This document shows, one piece after another, positions 1 to 6,771 of a DNA stretch of 21,165 bases. The number at the start of each line of letters is the position of its first letter. The stretch's first letter is position 1. The stretch lies in contig JADGPO010000190.1 of the NCBI GenBank assembly GCA_017882405.1, positions 1-21,165 of the forward strand. The letters run 5' to 3'. The translations under genes and the position numbers were made by a program. The notes below the pieces were generated by a model. That model was not told the origin of the DNA. It was given only the letters and a program-made list of their open reading frames with translations, and made no database searches. This stretch comes from Solirubrobacteraceae bacterium (lineage in GTDB: Bacteria; Actinomycetota; Thermoleophilia; Solirubrobacterales; Solirubrobacteraceae).

Positions 1-2
1 AC

Positions 3-1202
3 GTCCTGTTTACCAAGAGCCCAGGCGGCGCCGCCGCCACGGCGGCCCGGGTGGTGACGTTCCGCAACGCGATCGACCAGGCCACCGCCGGTACCGGAAT
101 CGATCCCAACCTGCTGGAGGCGCTGGTCTACGTGGAGAGTGCAGGGCGCCCGAGCGCGATCGCGGGCTCGGACCTGGCCGGCGCCGCCGGGCTGACGCAG
201 ATCCTGGCCTCCACCGGCAGCTCGCTGCTGGGCATGCACATCGACCTGGCGCGCAGCCGGAAGCTGACGCAGAAGATCGACGCGATCACCTCGGGCACCC
301 GCGCCGGCAAGCTGGCGCCGCTGTTGCTGGCGCGCGAGCGGGCCGACACGCGCTTCTATCCGCCCAAGGCACTGGCGGCGACGGTCCGCTACCTGCTGGC
401 GGCCGAGCATCAGTTCGGCCGCGCGGACCTGGCGATCGAGTCCTACCACATGGGCATCGGCAACCTGCACAACGTGCTCGGCGCCTACGACGGCGGCCGC
501 GCGGTGCCCTACGTGCAGCTGTACTTCGACTCCTCGCCCGACAACCACCCCGAGGCCTACCGGCTGCTGGCCGGCCTGGGCGACGACTCGTGGCTCTACT
601 ACTGGCGGGTGCTGGGCGCCGAGCAGATCATGCACCTGTACCGGACCGGGCGGGCGGCGCTGCGGCGGCTGACCTCGCTGCAGACCGCCGACGGCGCCGG
701 CGCCGCGGTGCTGCACCCGCCGGGGCGTCCGCAGCGTTACACCGCCCCGGCCGCTGTATCGGCGGCCTATCAGCACCACCGGCTCGTCCCGCTGCCGTCC
801 AACGCCGCCGCGCTCGGCCTGGCGTATGACCAGGCGATGGGCACCGGCGCCTCCCAGGTGGACGCTCCCCGCTCGCTGTACCGGGGGCTCGCGCCGACGG
901 CACTGCGGCTGCTGATCGAGCTGGCCGGCCGGGTGCGGACGCTCTCGGGGGGCCGCGCTCCTCTACGGGTGCAGAGCACCGTCACCGACGCCAGGTATCT
1001 GTCCGCGCGCGGCATCGACGACCCGATCGCCACCACCGGCTATGCGTTCACGATCGAGCGCCGCTACGTCTCGCCAGCGCAGGCGGCGGCCTTCCAGGCG
1101 GTGCTGGACCGGCTGCAGTCGCTCAACCTGATCGCCTGGGTGCGTGGCGCCGGCACGATCCAGATCACCGTGGCCTCCGACGCCGCCCGCTGGGCCGGGT
1201 AG
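3..1202 (+). CDS. Lytic transglycosylase-like (SLT domain) protein, 5' end outside window
   Basis: The reading frame is open to the left edge; the residues before the GTG at 51 (VLFTKSPGGAAATAAR) look coding, so the true start is probably upstream and this is a partial gene. Counting from the GTG at 51, the segment ALVYVESAGRP holds the likely catalytic Glu (E29). GAAGLTQI at 44-51 matches the conserved Gly-Leu-Met-Gln region of soluble-lytic-transglycosylase folds, and ESYHMGIGN near 131-139 matches the later helical motif. Such enzymes cleave the glycan strands of peptidoglycan outside the membrane. The C-terminal 200 residues (PLPSNAAALGLAYDQAMG, VQSTVTDARYLSARG) look like a substrate-contact region and are not a domain I can name. 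The signal peptide would lie outside the window. It ends 34 bp before the next gene's start, on the same strand. Confidence 0.75.
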   Translation, partial: VLFTKSPGGAAATAARVVTFRNAIDQATAGTGIDPNLLEALVYVESAGRPSAIAGSDLAGAAGLTQILASTGSSLLGMHIDLARSRKLTQKIDAITSGTRAGKLAPLLLARERADTRFYPPKALAATVRYLLAAEHQFGRADLAIESYHMGIGNLHNVLGAYDGGRAVPYVQLYFDSSPDNHPEAYRLLAGLGDDSWLYYWRVLGAEQIMHLYRTGRAALRRLTSLQTADGAGAAVLHPPGRPQRYTAPAAVSAAYQHHRLVPLPSNAAALGLAYDQAMGTGASQVDAPRSLYRGLAPTALRLLIELAGRVRTLSGGRAPLRVQSTVTDARYLSARGIDDPIATTGYAFTIERRYVSPAQAAAFQAVLDRLQSLNLIAWVRGAGTIQITVASDAARWAG

Positions 1203-1221
1203 CCGCGCGCCGCCGCGAATA

Positions 1222-1236
1222 TATATTTTGCGCTCC
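1222..1236 (+). promoter_or_regulatory. Candidate -10 element for a leaderless dehalogenase transcript
   Basis: The very GC-rich sequence is broken by an AT-only stretch containing TATATT at 1222-1227. Nine bases later comes the GTG start at 1237. There is no Shine-Dalgarno sequence in between, so transcription would start at or just before the start codon. This spacing is typical of leaderless actinobacterial genes. No clear -35 was assigned. Confidence 0.45.
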
Positions 1237-2121
1237 GTGACCGAGGCGATCCGGACCGACGACGAGCGCTTCGCCGACCTGCCGGAGTTCCCGTTCACGC
1301 CGCGCTACACCGAGCACGATGGCCTGCGCATGGCCCACGTGGACGAGGGCGATGGCCGGCCGGTGGTCCTGCTGCACGGCGAGCCGACGTGGTCGTTTCT
1401 ATGGCGCAAGGTGATCGGCCCGCTCGTCGAGGCCGGTCATCGCTGCCTGGCGCCCGACCTGCCGGGCTTCGGGCGCTCGGACAAGCCGACCGACATCGGC
1501 TGGTACACCTATGACCGCCACACCGCGGCGGTGACGGGGTGGCTGCAAGAGCTCGACGTGCGCGACGCCACCCTGGTGGTGCACGACTGGGGCGGTCCGA
1601 TCGGAATGCGGGTCGCCGTCGAGCAGCCGGCGCGGGTGGCGCGCCTGGTGATCCTCGACACCGGCCTGTTCACCGGCCGGCAGCGCATGTCGGACGCATG
1701 GCTGGCCTTCCGCGACTTCGTGGCGCGAACCGAGGACCTTCCGGTGGGCCTGCTGGTGCGCCGAGCCTGCCAGCAGGATCCCGGCGACCTGGTGATCGCC
1801 GCCTACGAGGCGCCGTTCCCCGACGCTGCCTCCAAAGCCGGCGCTCGCGCCTTCCCGCTCATCCTGCCCACCGCGCCCGACCAGCCGGGCGCTGCGACCG
1901 GAGCCCTCGTCCTGCAGGCGCTGCGCGAGGACAACCGTCCCAAGCTGATGATGTGGGCCGACTCAGACCCCGTGCTGCCGCTGGAGACGGGACAGCGGTT
2001 CGCCGCGGCGCTGGGCGGCAAGCTGGCACACGTGATCGGCGATGCCGGGCACTTCCTGCAGGAGGATGCGGGCGCCGAGATCGGGGCGCGCATCGTCGAG
2101 TGGCTGGACTCCCTGCGCTGA
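1237..2121 (+). CDS. Haloalkane dehalogenase-like alpha/beta hydrolase
   Basis: A 294-residue alpha/beta hydrolase beginning MTEAIRTDDERFADLPEFPF, a typical opening of the DhlA/DhmA-type (HLD-I) dehalogenase subfamily. HGEPTW at 47-52 is the oxyanion region. VVHDWGG puts the nucleophile at D117 with the adjacent halide-binding W118. D244 (ADSDPVLP) fits the catalytic acid and H272 (DAGHFLQED) the base. W155 in the cap region could be the second halide-binding Trp, but that is inference. Members hydrolyse carbon-halogen bonds to an alcohol and halide in the cytoplasm; some relatives act on other substrates, so activity is likely but not proven. The GTG at 1237 was chosen because homology begins there and a -10-like TATATT sits 9 bases upstream. 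The frame is open further upstream but overlaps the previous gene. It converges on the glutamine amidotransferase with a 16-bp gap. Confidence 0.85.
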   Translation: MTEAIRTDDERFADLPEFPFTPRYTEHDGLRMAHVDEGDGRPVVLLHGEPTWSFLWRKVIGPLVEAGHRCLAPDLPGFGRSDKPTDIGWYTYDRHTAAVTGWLQELDVRDATLVVHDWGGPIGMRVAVEQPARVARLVILDTGLFTGRQRMSDAWLAFRDFVARTEDLPVGLLVRRACQQDPGDLVIAAYEAPFPDAASKAGARAFPLILPTAPDQPGAATGALVLQALREDNRPKLMMWADSDPVLPLETGQRFAAALGGKLAHVIGDAGHFLQEDAGAEIGARIVEWLDSLR

Positions 2122-2137
2122 GAACACGCGCGACGAC

Positions 2138-2824
2138 TCAGGCGACCAGTCGCGCGCGCCACCAGTCCAGCAGGGCGAACACCCGGGCGCGCAGCTCGCC
2201 CAGGCGCGCCGACACCTCGAGCGCGAGTGCCGCCGGGTCGCCGGCATGGCGGGCGACGGCCTCGGGCTGCCCTTGCGCCCACCCCTGCCAGATCGCCGGC
2301 GTCACCTCGGGGTGGAACTGCAGACCCAGATGGGGGCCCAGCGCGAACGCCTGCAGCGCCCCGTTGCTGCGCGCGAGTTCGATCGCTCCCGGCGGCGGAT
2401 CGATGGCGTCGTAGTGCCACGACAGCCACGGGCCGCGCAGCTGCTCCACGTCGCTCTGCGGGTCCACCCAGCCCACCTCGGGGCCGGGAGCGCGGGCCAC
2501 CCGCCCCTGTCCGGCGAGCGCGAGCGCCTGCGCGCCGAAGCAGATCCCGAGCACCGGGGTCCCCTGCGCCAGCGCCGCCCTGAGGAACCTCAGCTCGTCG
2601 CCGATCCATTCCGGCGCCGGCGAGTAGGCGGAGTGCTCTGAGCCGAGCGTGACGATCGCCGCCGCCGCCGCGGGATCAGGCAGCGGAGCGGTCGTCGCCC
2701 GCACGTTCTCCCACGGGATCTCGCGCTTGCCGAGCCATTCGCCCAGCAGCCCCGCGGGGGCGTTCTCTTGATGCTCGATCACGATCATCGGCCGGACCTC
2801 GGCCGGCCGATGGCTGCCGCTCAT
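2138..2824 (-). CDS. Class I glutamine amidotransferase (GMP synthase-like domain)
   Basis: A 228-residue stand-alone type 1 glutamine amidotransferase. GICFGAQ carries the nucleophilic Cys (C95), and GLQFHPEV carries the His and Glu of the triad (H171, E173). It has no synthetase domain, so it is not GuaA. Stand-alone members transfer or release ammonia from glutamine or act on gamma-glutamyl amides; the substrate here is unknown. Two starts are possible. The ATG at 2824 overlaps the stop of the broken gene upstream (ATGA). The ATG at 2788 has a GAGG 8 bases upstream and sits exactly where family homology begins (MIVIEHQENAPAG). I give the longer form, with the shorter one (216 residues) about equally likely. 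Confidence 0.82.
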   Translation of the reverse strand: MSGSHRPAEVRPMIVIEHQENAPAGLLGEWLGKREIPWENVRATTAPLPDPAAAAAIVTLGSEHSAYSPAPEWIGDELRFLRAALAQGTPVLGICFGAQALALAGQGRVARAPGPEVGWVDPQSDVEQLRGPWLSWHYDAIDPPPGAIELARSNGALQAFALGPHLGLQFHPEVTPAIWQGWAQGQPEAVARHAGDPAALALEVSARLGELRARVFALLDWWRARLVA

Positions 2825-3286
2825 CGCCGGCGCGCTCCGGAGGCGGTCGCGAAGGCGGTGCGCAGGTCGACCTGACCGGAGCCGATCACGGGGTCGTAAT
2901 CGCCGAGTCCCTGCCAACGGATCGGGCTGGAGAACAGGAAGCGGTCGGCGGACACGTGCTGCGCGTTGGGGCCGGTCATCGCGTGGTAGAAGATGTAGGT
3001 CCGTCCGTCAGCAGTCCTGCCACTGGTAGGTATAGGAGATCGGCCCCTGGCCCGACCAGTCGCCGGGAGCCGCGACGGCCGCGCCGCGCACGTCCACGTC
3101 GCCACCGACCGTCGGCGGGATGTCGTTCTCCAGCACGCCCGGGTAGCCGACGGCCGCCCGAGCGCTGCTCACGGGCAGCACGGCGAGCAGCGGCAGCACG
3201 GCCGGCAGCGACAGCGCGGCCGGCACCGACAGCCCGGCCATCGCGGCCAGGCGCCTGACCGTGGCAAGCCCAAGTGCGCACCCCAT
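2821..3286 (-). pseudogene. Broken secreted protein: signal peptide and Ig-like stub, then out-of-frame GH43-like tail
   Basis: Two pieces of coding sequence abut in different frames. The first starts at the ATG at 3286 and runs to TGA at 3008-3010: about 92 residues with a signal peptide (two Arg, a long Ala/Leu/Pro segment, SSARA) and then PPTVGGDVDVRG...GPISYTYQWQDC, resembling the first strands of the Ig-like repeats of secreted actinobacterial proteins. The second piece is in another frame from about 3020 to TGA at 2821-2823. It reads DGRTYIFYHAMTG...ADRFLFSSPIRW, resembling the last strands of a GH43-type beta-propeller (a YxFYHA strand, then a strand ending in RW). The roughly 250-300 residues expected between them are missing. 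I infer a large internal deletion plus frame loss. The tail's stop overlaps the next gene's start by ATGA, so the original gene probably led this small operon. The family of the tail is a likely, not certain, assignment. Confidence 0.55.
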
Positions 3287-3333
3287 CAGCCGCCGATCGT
3301 ACCCACGGTGTTGGGCCGGCGAGCCGGCCGCGG

Positions 3334-4239
3334 TCAGACGGTCTGCTTGGCTCGCGCGGGCGAGTCCTCCGGCACCGGGCCCGGTGCGGGCGGCAGCGCC
3401 GGGCCGGGGTCGGAGGTTCGCTGCTCGTAGGCCCCGCGCACCAGGCGGTCGGGATTGACCAGTACCTGGTCGCCCTTGAGGACCTTGGTGATGAAGTCGG
3501 CAACGCCGCGGGGCACGAGGTTCATTCCCCTGAACAGGGTCTGCATGGCGCGCGGCACCCACACGTCGACCCGGCCGGTCTGCACGGCTTCGACGATCGC
3601 CTCGGCGACCTCCTCGGGCTCGACGACCTTGATGCCGCGCGTCTTCTGCAGGCCCGAGCCGAGCTCGGTGTTGACGACGACGGGCATCACGATCGACACG
3701 TCGATGTCGGTGCGGCGTACCTCGGCACGGACCGCCTCGCTGAGCCCGACGACGGCGTGCTTGGTGGCGCAGTAGGTGGCCCCGCCCGGGAAGCCGCCCT
3801 TGCCGGCGACCGAGGCGATGTTGACCAGGTGGCCGCGGTTGCGCGGGAGGAAGCGCTCGAGCGCCAGCTTGGAGCCGATGATCACGCCGTTGAGGTTGAT
3901 GTCGATCATCCGTGCCGCGGTGGCGTCCGTCTCGGCGACGAACGGGCCGATCGACATGATCCCGGCGTTGTTGATCAGTACCTCCAGCGGTCCCAGCTGA
4001 CCCTCGACCTCCCGCAGGAAGGCGTCAAAGCTGGCGCGGTCGGTGACGTCCAGCGACAGCCCGATCGTGCCCAGGCCGAGCTCCTCGGCGGTCTGGGCGG
4101 CGAGCGCGAAGTCGATGTCGCCGATCGCCACCCGGGCACCGTTGGCGATCAGCTCGCGCGCGGTGGCGCGGCCGATCCCTCGGGCGCCGCCCGTGATGGC
4201 GACGACCTTGCCGGTGAGCGATCTCGGGGCCTTGGCCAT
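3334..4239 (-). CDS. Classical short-chain dehydrogenase/reductase
   Basis: A 301-residue SDR. TGGARGIG at 16-23 is the nucleotide-binding turn, NNAG is at 90-93, S143 is the catalytic Ser, and YCATK gives Y156 and K160. D41 after the second strand (AIGDID) suggests NAD preference. The region after 190 (VVVNTELGSGLQKTRGIKVVEPEEVAEAIVEAV) is typical of SDRs that reduce or oxidise bulky hydroxy/keto substrates, and the Pro-rich tail after about 275 is probably disordered. The start at 4239 has a strong AGGAGGAAG ribosome site. The gene is divergent from the aldo/keto reductase, and two inverted repeats lie in the shared upstream region. The substrate cannot be read from the sequence. Confidence 0.9.
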   Translation of the reverse strand: MAKAPRSLTGKVVAITGGARGIGRATARELIANGARVAIGDIDFALAAQTAEELGLGTIGLSLDVTDRASFDAFLREVEGQLGPLEVLINNAGIMSIGPFVAETDATAARMIDINLNGVIIGSKLALERFLPRNRGHLVNIASVAGKGGFPGGATYCATKHAVVGLSEAVRAEVRRTDIDVSIVMPVVVNTELGSGLQKTRGIKVVEPEEVAEAIVEAVQTGRVDVWVPRAMQTLFRGMNLVPRGVADFITKVLKGDQVLVNPDRLVRGAYEQRTSDPGPALPPAPGPVPEDSPARAKQTV

Positions 4240-4253
4240 GGACACTTCCTCCT

Positions 4254-4266
4254 CAGTTCTGAACTG
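4254..4266. promoter_or_regulatory. 13-bp palindrome just upstream of the SDR ribosome site
   Basis: CAGTTC-T-GAACTG is a perfect inverted repeat with 6-base arms. It touches the AGGAGG ribosome site of the SDR gene. It could be an operator near the transcription start. No regulator gene adjoins it, so the binding protein is unknown. Confidence 0.35.
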
Positions 4267-4279
4267 CGGTGCGGTGCTT

Positions 4280-4295
4280 GGTACTGAAAGGTACC
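4280..4295. promoter_or_regulatory. Inverted repeat GGTAC-N6-GTACC in the SDR/AKR divergent region
   Basis: Perfect 5-base arms separated by TGAAAG, about 27 bp centre to centre from the palindrome at 4254-4266. Two spaced inverted repeats in a divergent promoter region suggest operator sites for a dimeric regulator. Confidence 0.35.
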
Positions 4296-4328
4296 GGTCG
4301 CCGGTGCCCGGCGACGCGCTCCTGGCTG

Positions 4329-4338
4329 GCTGGCCAGC
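4329..4338. promoter_or_regulatory. GCTGGCCAGC palindrome upstream of the aldo/keto reductase promoter
   Basis: A perfect 10-bp palindrome within a CTGG-rich stretch, about 45 bp before the candidate -10 of the aldo/keto reductase gene. Short GC palindromes are common at this base composition, so support is weak. Confidence 0.2.
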
Positions 4339-4361
4339 AGGAGACGCAGCGCGCGGGCCGG

Positions 4362-4389
4362 TTTCACTCCCGCGGGCGGTGGCTAGGCT
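4362..4389 (+). promoter_or_regulatory. Candidate promoter of the aldo/keto reductase
   Basis: TAGGCT at 4384-4389 fits a TAnnnT -10 box. TTTCAC at 4362-4367 is a poor -35 with 16-bp spacing. A start about 7 bases downstream would leave a short leader containing the GAGGGG ribosome site. Confidence 0.3.
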
Positions 4390-4427
4390 CACCCCAAGAC
4401 CACCGAACCGCAAGCGAGGGGAACGTC

Positions 4428-5489
4428 ATGGAATACCGTCAACTGGGGGCCTCTGGACTGCAGATCTCGGCTCTCACCCTGGGGACGATGACGTTCGGCG
4501 GGCAGGGCGGCTTCGCCAAGGTGGGCGACACCGACGTCGCGGGCGCCAAGCGCCAGATCGACATGTGCCTGGACGCCGGGGTGAACGTCATCGACACCGC
4601 CGACGTGTACTCCACCGGCGGCTCCGAGGAGATCGTCGGCCAGGCGCTCGGCGCCAAGCGCGACGACGTGCTGCTCGCCACCAAGGTGCGGATGCGGATG
4701 GGCGACGGCCCCAACATGGAGGGCCTCTCCCGCCATCACGTGATCTCCGGCTGTGAGGCGAGCCTGCGGCGGCTGCGCACCGACCACATCGACCTTTACC
4801 AGGTGCACGAGTGGGACGGATTGACGCCGCTGGAGGAGACACTGGGCGCGTTGCAGTACCTGGTCGACGCTGACAAAGTCCGTTACGTGGGTGTCTCCAA
4901 TTACGCGGCCTGGCAGTTGATGAAGACGCTGGGGATCGCCGAGCGCGACCACCGGGTGGGTGGGGTCCGAATCGTCTCCCAGCAGATCTACTACTCGCTG
5001 CAGGAGCGCTCCGCCGAGTACGAGCTGCTCCCGCTGGCGACTGACCAGGGACTGGGCACGCTGGTGTGGAGCCCGCTGGCCGGCGGACTGCTGAGCGGCA
5101 AGTACCGCCGCGGGCAGGACGCGCCGGAGGGCAGCCGCCACTTCGGCGGCTGGGACGAGCCGCCCGTCTACGACGAGGACAAGCTCTACGACACGATCGA
5201 CGTGCTGGTGGAGATCGCCGACGGGCACGGCGTGTCTGCCGCACAGGTGGCGCTCGCCTGGCTGCTGGGCCGTCCCACGATCAGCTCGGTGATCATCGGC
5301 GCCCGCACCGACGAGCAGCTGACCGACAACCTGAGGGGCGCCGAGCTGCAGCTCTCAGACGAGGAGCGCTCCCGGCTCGAGGAGGTGAGCCGGCCGCCGC
5401 TGCTGTATCCCTACTGGCATCAGCGCAAGACCGCCGCGGATCGGCTCAGCGCAGCCGATCTGACGCTGCTCGCGCCGCATCTGGCCTGA
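4428..5489 (+). CDS. Aldo/keto reductase
   Basis: A 353-residue NADPH-type aldo/keto reductase of the bacterial Tas/YajO/AKR11-12-like group. The catalytic tetrad is visible: D56 and Y61 (VIDTADVYSTGGSE), K86 (LLATKV) and H127 (LYQVHEWD). VRYVGVSNY, VWSPLAGGLLSGKY and SVIIGARTDEQLTDNL are the later conserved strands and the cofactor phosphate loop. Such enzymes reduce aldehydes or ketones, or oxidise sugar alcohols, in the cytoplasm; the substrate is not predictable. The ATG at 4428 is preceded by GAGGGGAACGTC. The length is normal for the family and the gene looks intact. It is divergent from the SDR at 3334-4239. Confidence 0.92.
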   Translation: MEYRQLGASGLQISALTLGTMTFGGQGGFAKVGDTDVAGAKRQIDMCLDAGVNVIDTADVYSTGGSEEIVGQALGAKRDDVLLATKVRMRMGDGPNMEGLSRHHVISGCEASLRRLRTDHIDLYQVHEWDGLTPLEETLGALQYLVDADKVRYVGVSNYAAWQLMKTLGIAERDHRVGGVRIVSQQIYYSLQERSAEYELLPLATDQGLGTLVWSPLAGGLLSGKYRRGQDAPEGSRHFGGWDEPPVYDEDKLYDTIDVLVEIADGHGVSAAQVALAWLLGRPTISSVIIGARTDEQLTDNLRGAELQLSDEERSRLEEVSRPPLLYPYWHQRKTAADRLSAADLTLLAPHLA

Positions 5490-5643
5490 CCGAGCGGGCC
5501 GGTTCGCGCACGAGCTGCACCACCTGCTGACGGCGATCGCCGGCGAGCGGGTGACGATCAGCTGTCGGGACTAGAAGTTCGCGGGGGTAGGGCGGGCGCT
5601 GTAACACAGGCTCCTAGCTTTCAGGAATACTGCAAGCTGTCGC

Positions 5644-5660
5644 CATAGGCAATGACTATG
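5644..5660 (+). promoter_or_regulatory. Candidate LysR box in front of the regulator gene
   Basis: CATAG-N7-CTATG is a perfect inverted repeat. Its core ATAG-N7-CTAT has the T-N11-A layout of LysR-family binding sites. It ends 11 bases before the LysR start codon, so binding there should repress the regulator's own gene. A related CATAGGC element lies at 6650-6656 in front of the downstream operon. Confidence 0.5.
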
Positions 5661-5671
5661 AGGCCCACTCC

Positions 5672-6577
5672 ATGAACCTGCGCCAGATCAACTACCTGCT
5701 GGCCGTCGTAGAGGAAGGCTCGTTCACGCGCGCCGCTCAGCGCCTGTCGGTCGCCCAGCCGTCGCTCTCTCAGCAGGTGCGCGCGCTGGAGCGCGAGCTC
5801 GGCGGTCCGCTGCTGGAGCGTATGCCCAACGGCGTGCAGCTGACGGCCGCGGGGCGCGCGTTCGTGCCCGAGGCCCGTTCCGCCGCCTCCCACGCCGCCC
5901 GGGCCGCCGAGGCGGTGCGCGCCACCCTGGGCGCTCCCGGCCGCCGGCTGGAGCTGTCCACCGTGACCTCGATGGCGGTCGGGATCCTGCCCGACGCGCT
6001 GGCCCGCTGGCACCGCCTGCACGCCGACACGGCCGTCTACCTGCACGAGTTCCACCACCGCCGTGACCTCCACGAGGCGGTCCGCGGCGGCCTGGGCGAC
6101 CTCGGCGTCGGCCCGCGGCCGGCCAACTGGAGCGGGCCGATCACCCGCCTGGGCTGGGAGGAGTTCGTCATCGTGCTGCCCCCGCACGACCCGATGGCGG
6201 AGGGCAGCGGCGGCTCGGTCGCGCTGGAGCGCCTGGCCGACCGCGACTGGGTGCTGCTGGAGCCCGGCCACGGCCTGCACGAGCTGGCGCAGCGCGCGTG
6301 CGCCCGGGCCGGCTTCGTTCCCCGCGCGGCGGTGCGCACCGGTCAGGTGACGGCGGCCGCGCAGCTGGCAGCCGCCGGCCTGGGCCCCACCCTCCTGGGC
6401 AGCCACACCGTCCCCGCCGGCCTCGATGCCGCCCTTATGCGCGTCCGTCCCCGCCTGGTGAGAGAGGTGGTGGCCTTCACCCGCAGCGCCTGGTCGCCGG
6501 CCGCCGAGCAGTTCCTCGAGGTGCTCGGCAAGCTGCCGATGCGCTCGCGCCCTCGCGGCTCCGAGCTCGTCGGCTGA
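5672..6577 (+). CDS. LysR-family transcriptional regulator
   Basis: A 301-residue LysR-type regulator. Residues 1-60 form the winged helix-turn-helix (NYLLAVVEEGSFTRAAQRLSVAQ, then PSLSQQVRALERELGG). The remainder is a two-lobed effector-binding domain starting near LELSTVTSMAVGILPDAL, with GDLGVGPRPANWSGPITRLGWEEFVIVLPPHDP in the middle. The ATG at 5672 has a GAGG about 8 bases upstream that partly overlaps a LysR-box-like inverted repeat, consistent with autoregulation. Its most likely target is the ThDP-enzyme/cupin operon that starts about 90 bp downstream on the same strand, because a related CATAGGC element occurs there. The effector is unknown. Confidence 0.93.
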   Translation: MNLRQINYLLAVVEEGSFTRAAQRLSVAQPSLSQQVRALERELGGPLLERMPNGVQLTAAGRAFVPEARSAASHAARAAEAVRATLGAPGRRLELSTVTSMAVGILPDALARWHRLHADTAVYLHEFHHRRDLHEAVRGGLGDLGVGPRPANWSGPITRLGWEEFVIVLPPHDPMAEGSGGSVALERLADRDWVLLEPGHGLHELAQRACARAGFVPRAAVRTGQVTAAAQLAAAGLGPTLLGSHTVPAGLDAALMRVRPRLVREVVAFTRSAWSPAAEQFLEVLGKLPMRSRPRGSELVG

Positions 6578-6605
6578 CGTCCGCGCTCTGTGGCCCCAGC
6601 GCGTC

Positions 6606-6638
6606 CCGGGGGCAGCGGTCGGGGTGGCCGCCCCCTGG
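6606..6638 (+). terminator. GC-rich hairpin after the LysR gene
   Basis: CCGGGGGC(A)GCGG pairs imperfectly with CCGCCCCCTGG across a short loop, about 30 bp after the LysR stop. There is no T run behind it, so it may be a weak terminator or only a chance GC hairpin. It separates the regulator from the downstream operon. Confidence 0.35.
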
Positions 6639-6646
6639 ACAATGAG

Positions 6647-6656
6647 ATAGCCTATG
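6647..6656 (+). promoter_or_regulatory. ATAG-C-CTAT palindrome with CATAGGC half site before the ThDP-enzyme operon
   Basis: ATAGCCTAT is a perfect palindrome. Read on the minus strand, the element continues as CATAGGCTATCTCATTG. This matches the LysR-gene element CATAGGCAATGACTATG at 12 of 17 positions, including the first seven. It lies 8 bases before the ATG of the short ORF at 6664, where an activator-dependent promoter would be expected. Confidence 0.42.
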
Positions 6657-6663
6657 CGAAGTC

Positions 6664-6771
6664 ATGGTGCTAGAGGCATCGACTATCGCTGTCGCTGACC
6701 CGTCGCTGCTGCAGGTAGTGGAGTACCGCCTGGGAGACGAGTCGCTGTCAGACGCCCCGGTCGCCACGTGA
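6664..6771 (+). CDS. Short ORF (35 aa) overlapping the ThDP-enzyme start by GTGA
   Basis: The ATG at 6664 opens a 35-codon frame, MVLEASTIAVADPSLLQVVE continuing to YRLGDESLSDAPVAT. Its TGA shares three bases with the GTG start of the ThDP enzyme. About 77% of its codons end in G or C, somewhat below the neighbours. No ribosome site precedes it, so it would have to be leaderless. It could be a coupling or leader peptide for the operon, or a gene remnant: LLQVVEYRL faintly recalls a strand of IS4-type transposases, which I cannot confirm. No function is assigned. Confidence 0.35.
   Translation: MVLEASTIAVADPSLLQVVEYRLGDESLSDAPVAT

Noticed and set aside
2138..2824. GMP synthase (guaA)
   Set aside because: Only the glutaminase domain is present; there is no ATP-pyrophosphatase or dimerisation domain.
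3274..4287. A 337-codon open frame on the plus strand across the SDR gene
   Set aside because: It is antisense to a well-supported SDR. It has His/Asp/Arg-rich composition typical of a high-GC shadow frame and no recognisable domain.
6664..6771. Insertion-sequence remnant
   Set aside because: Only a faint resemblance of about ten residues to IS4-type transposases, with no inverted repeats or target duplication visible.
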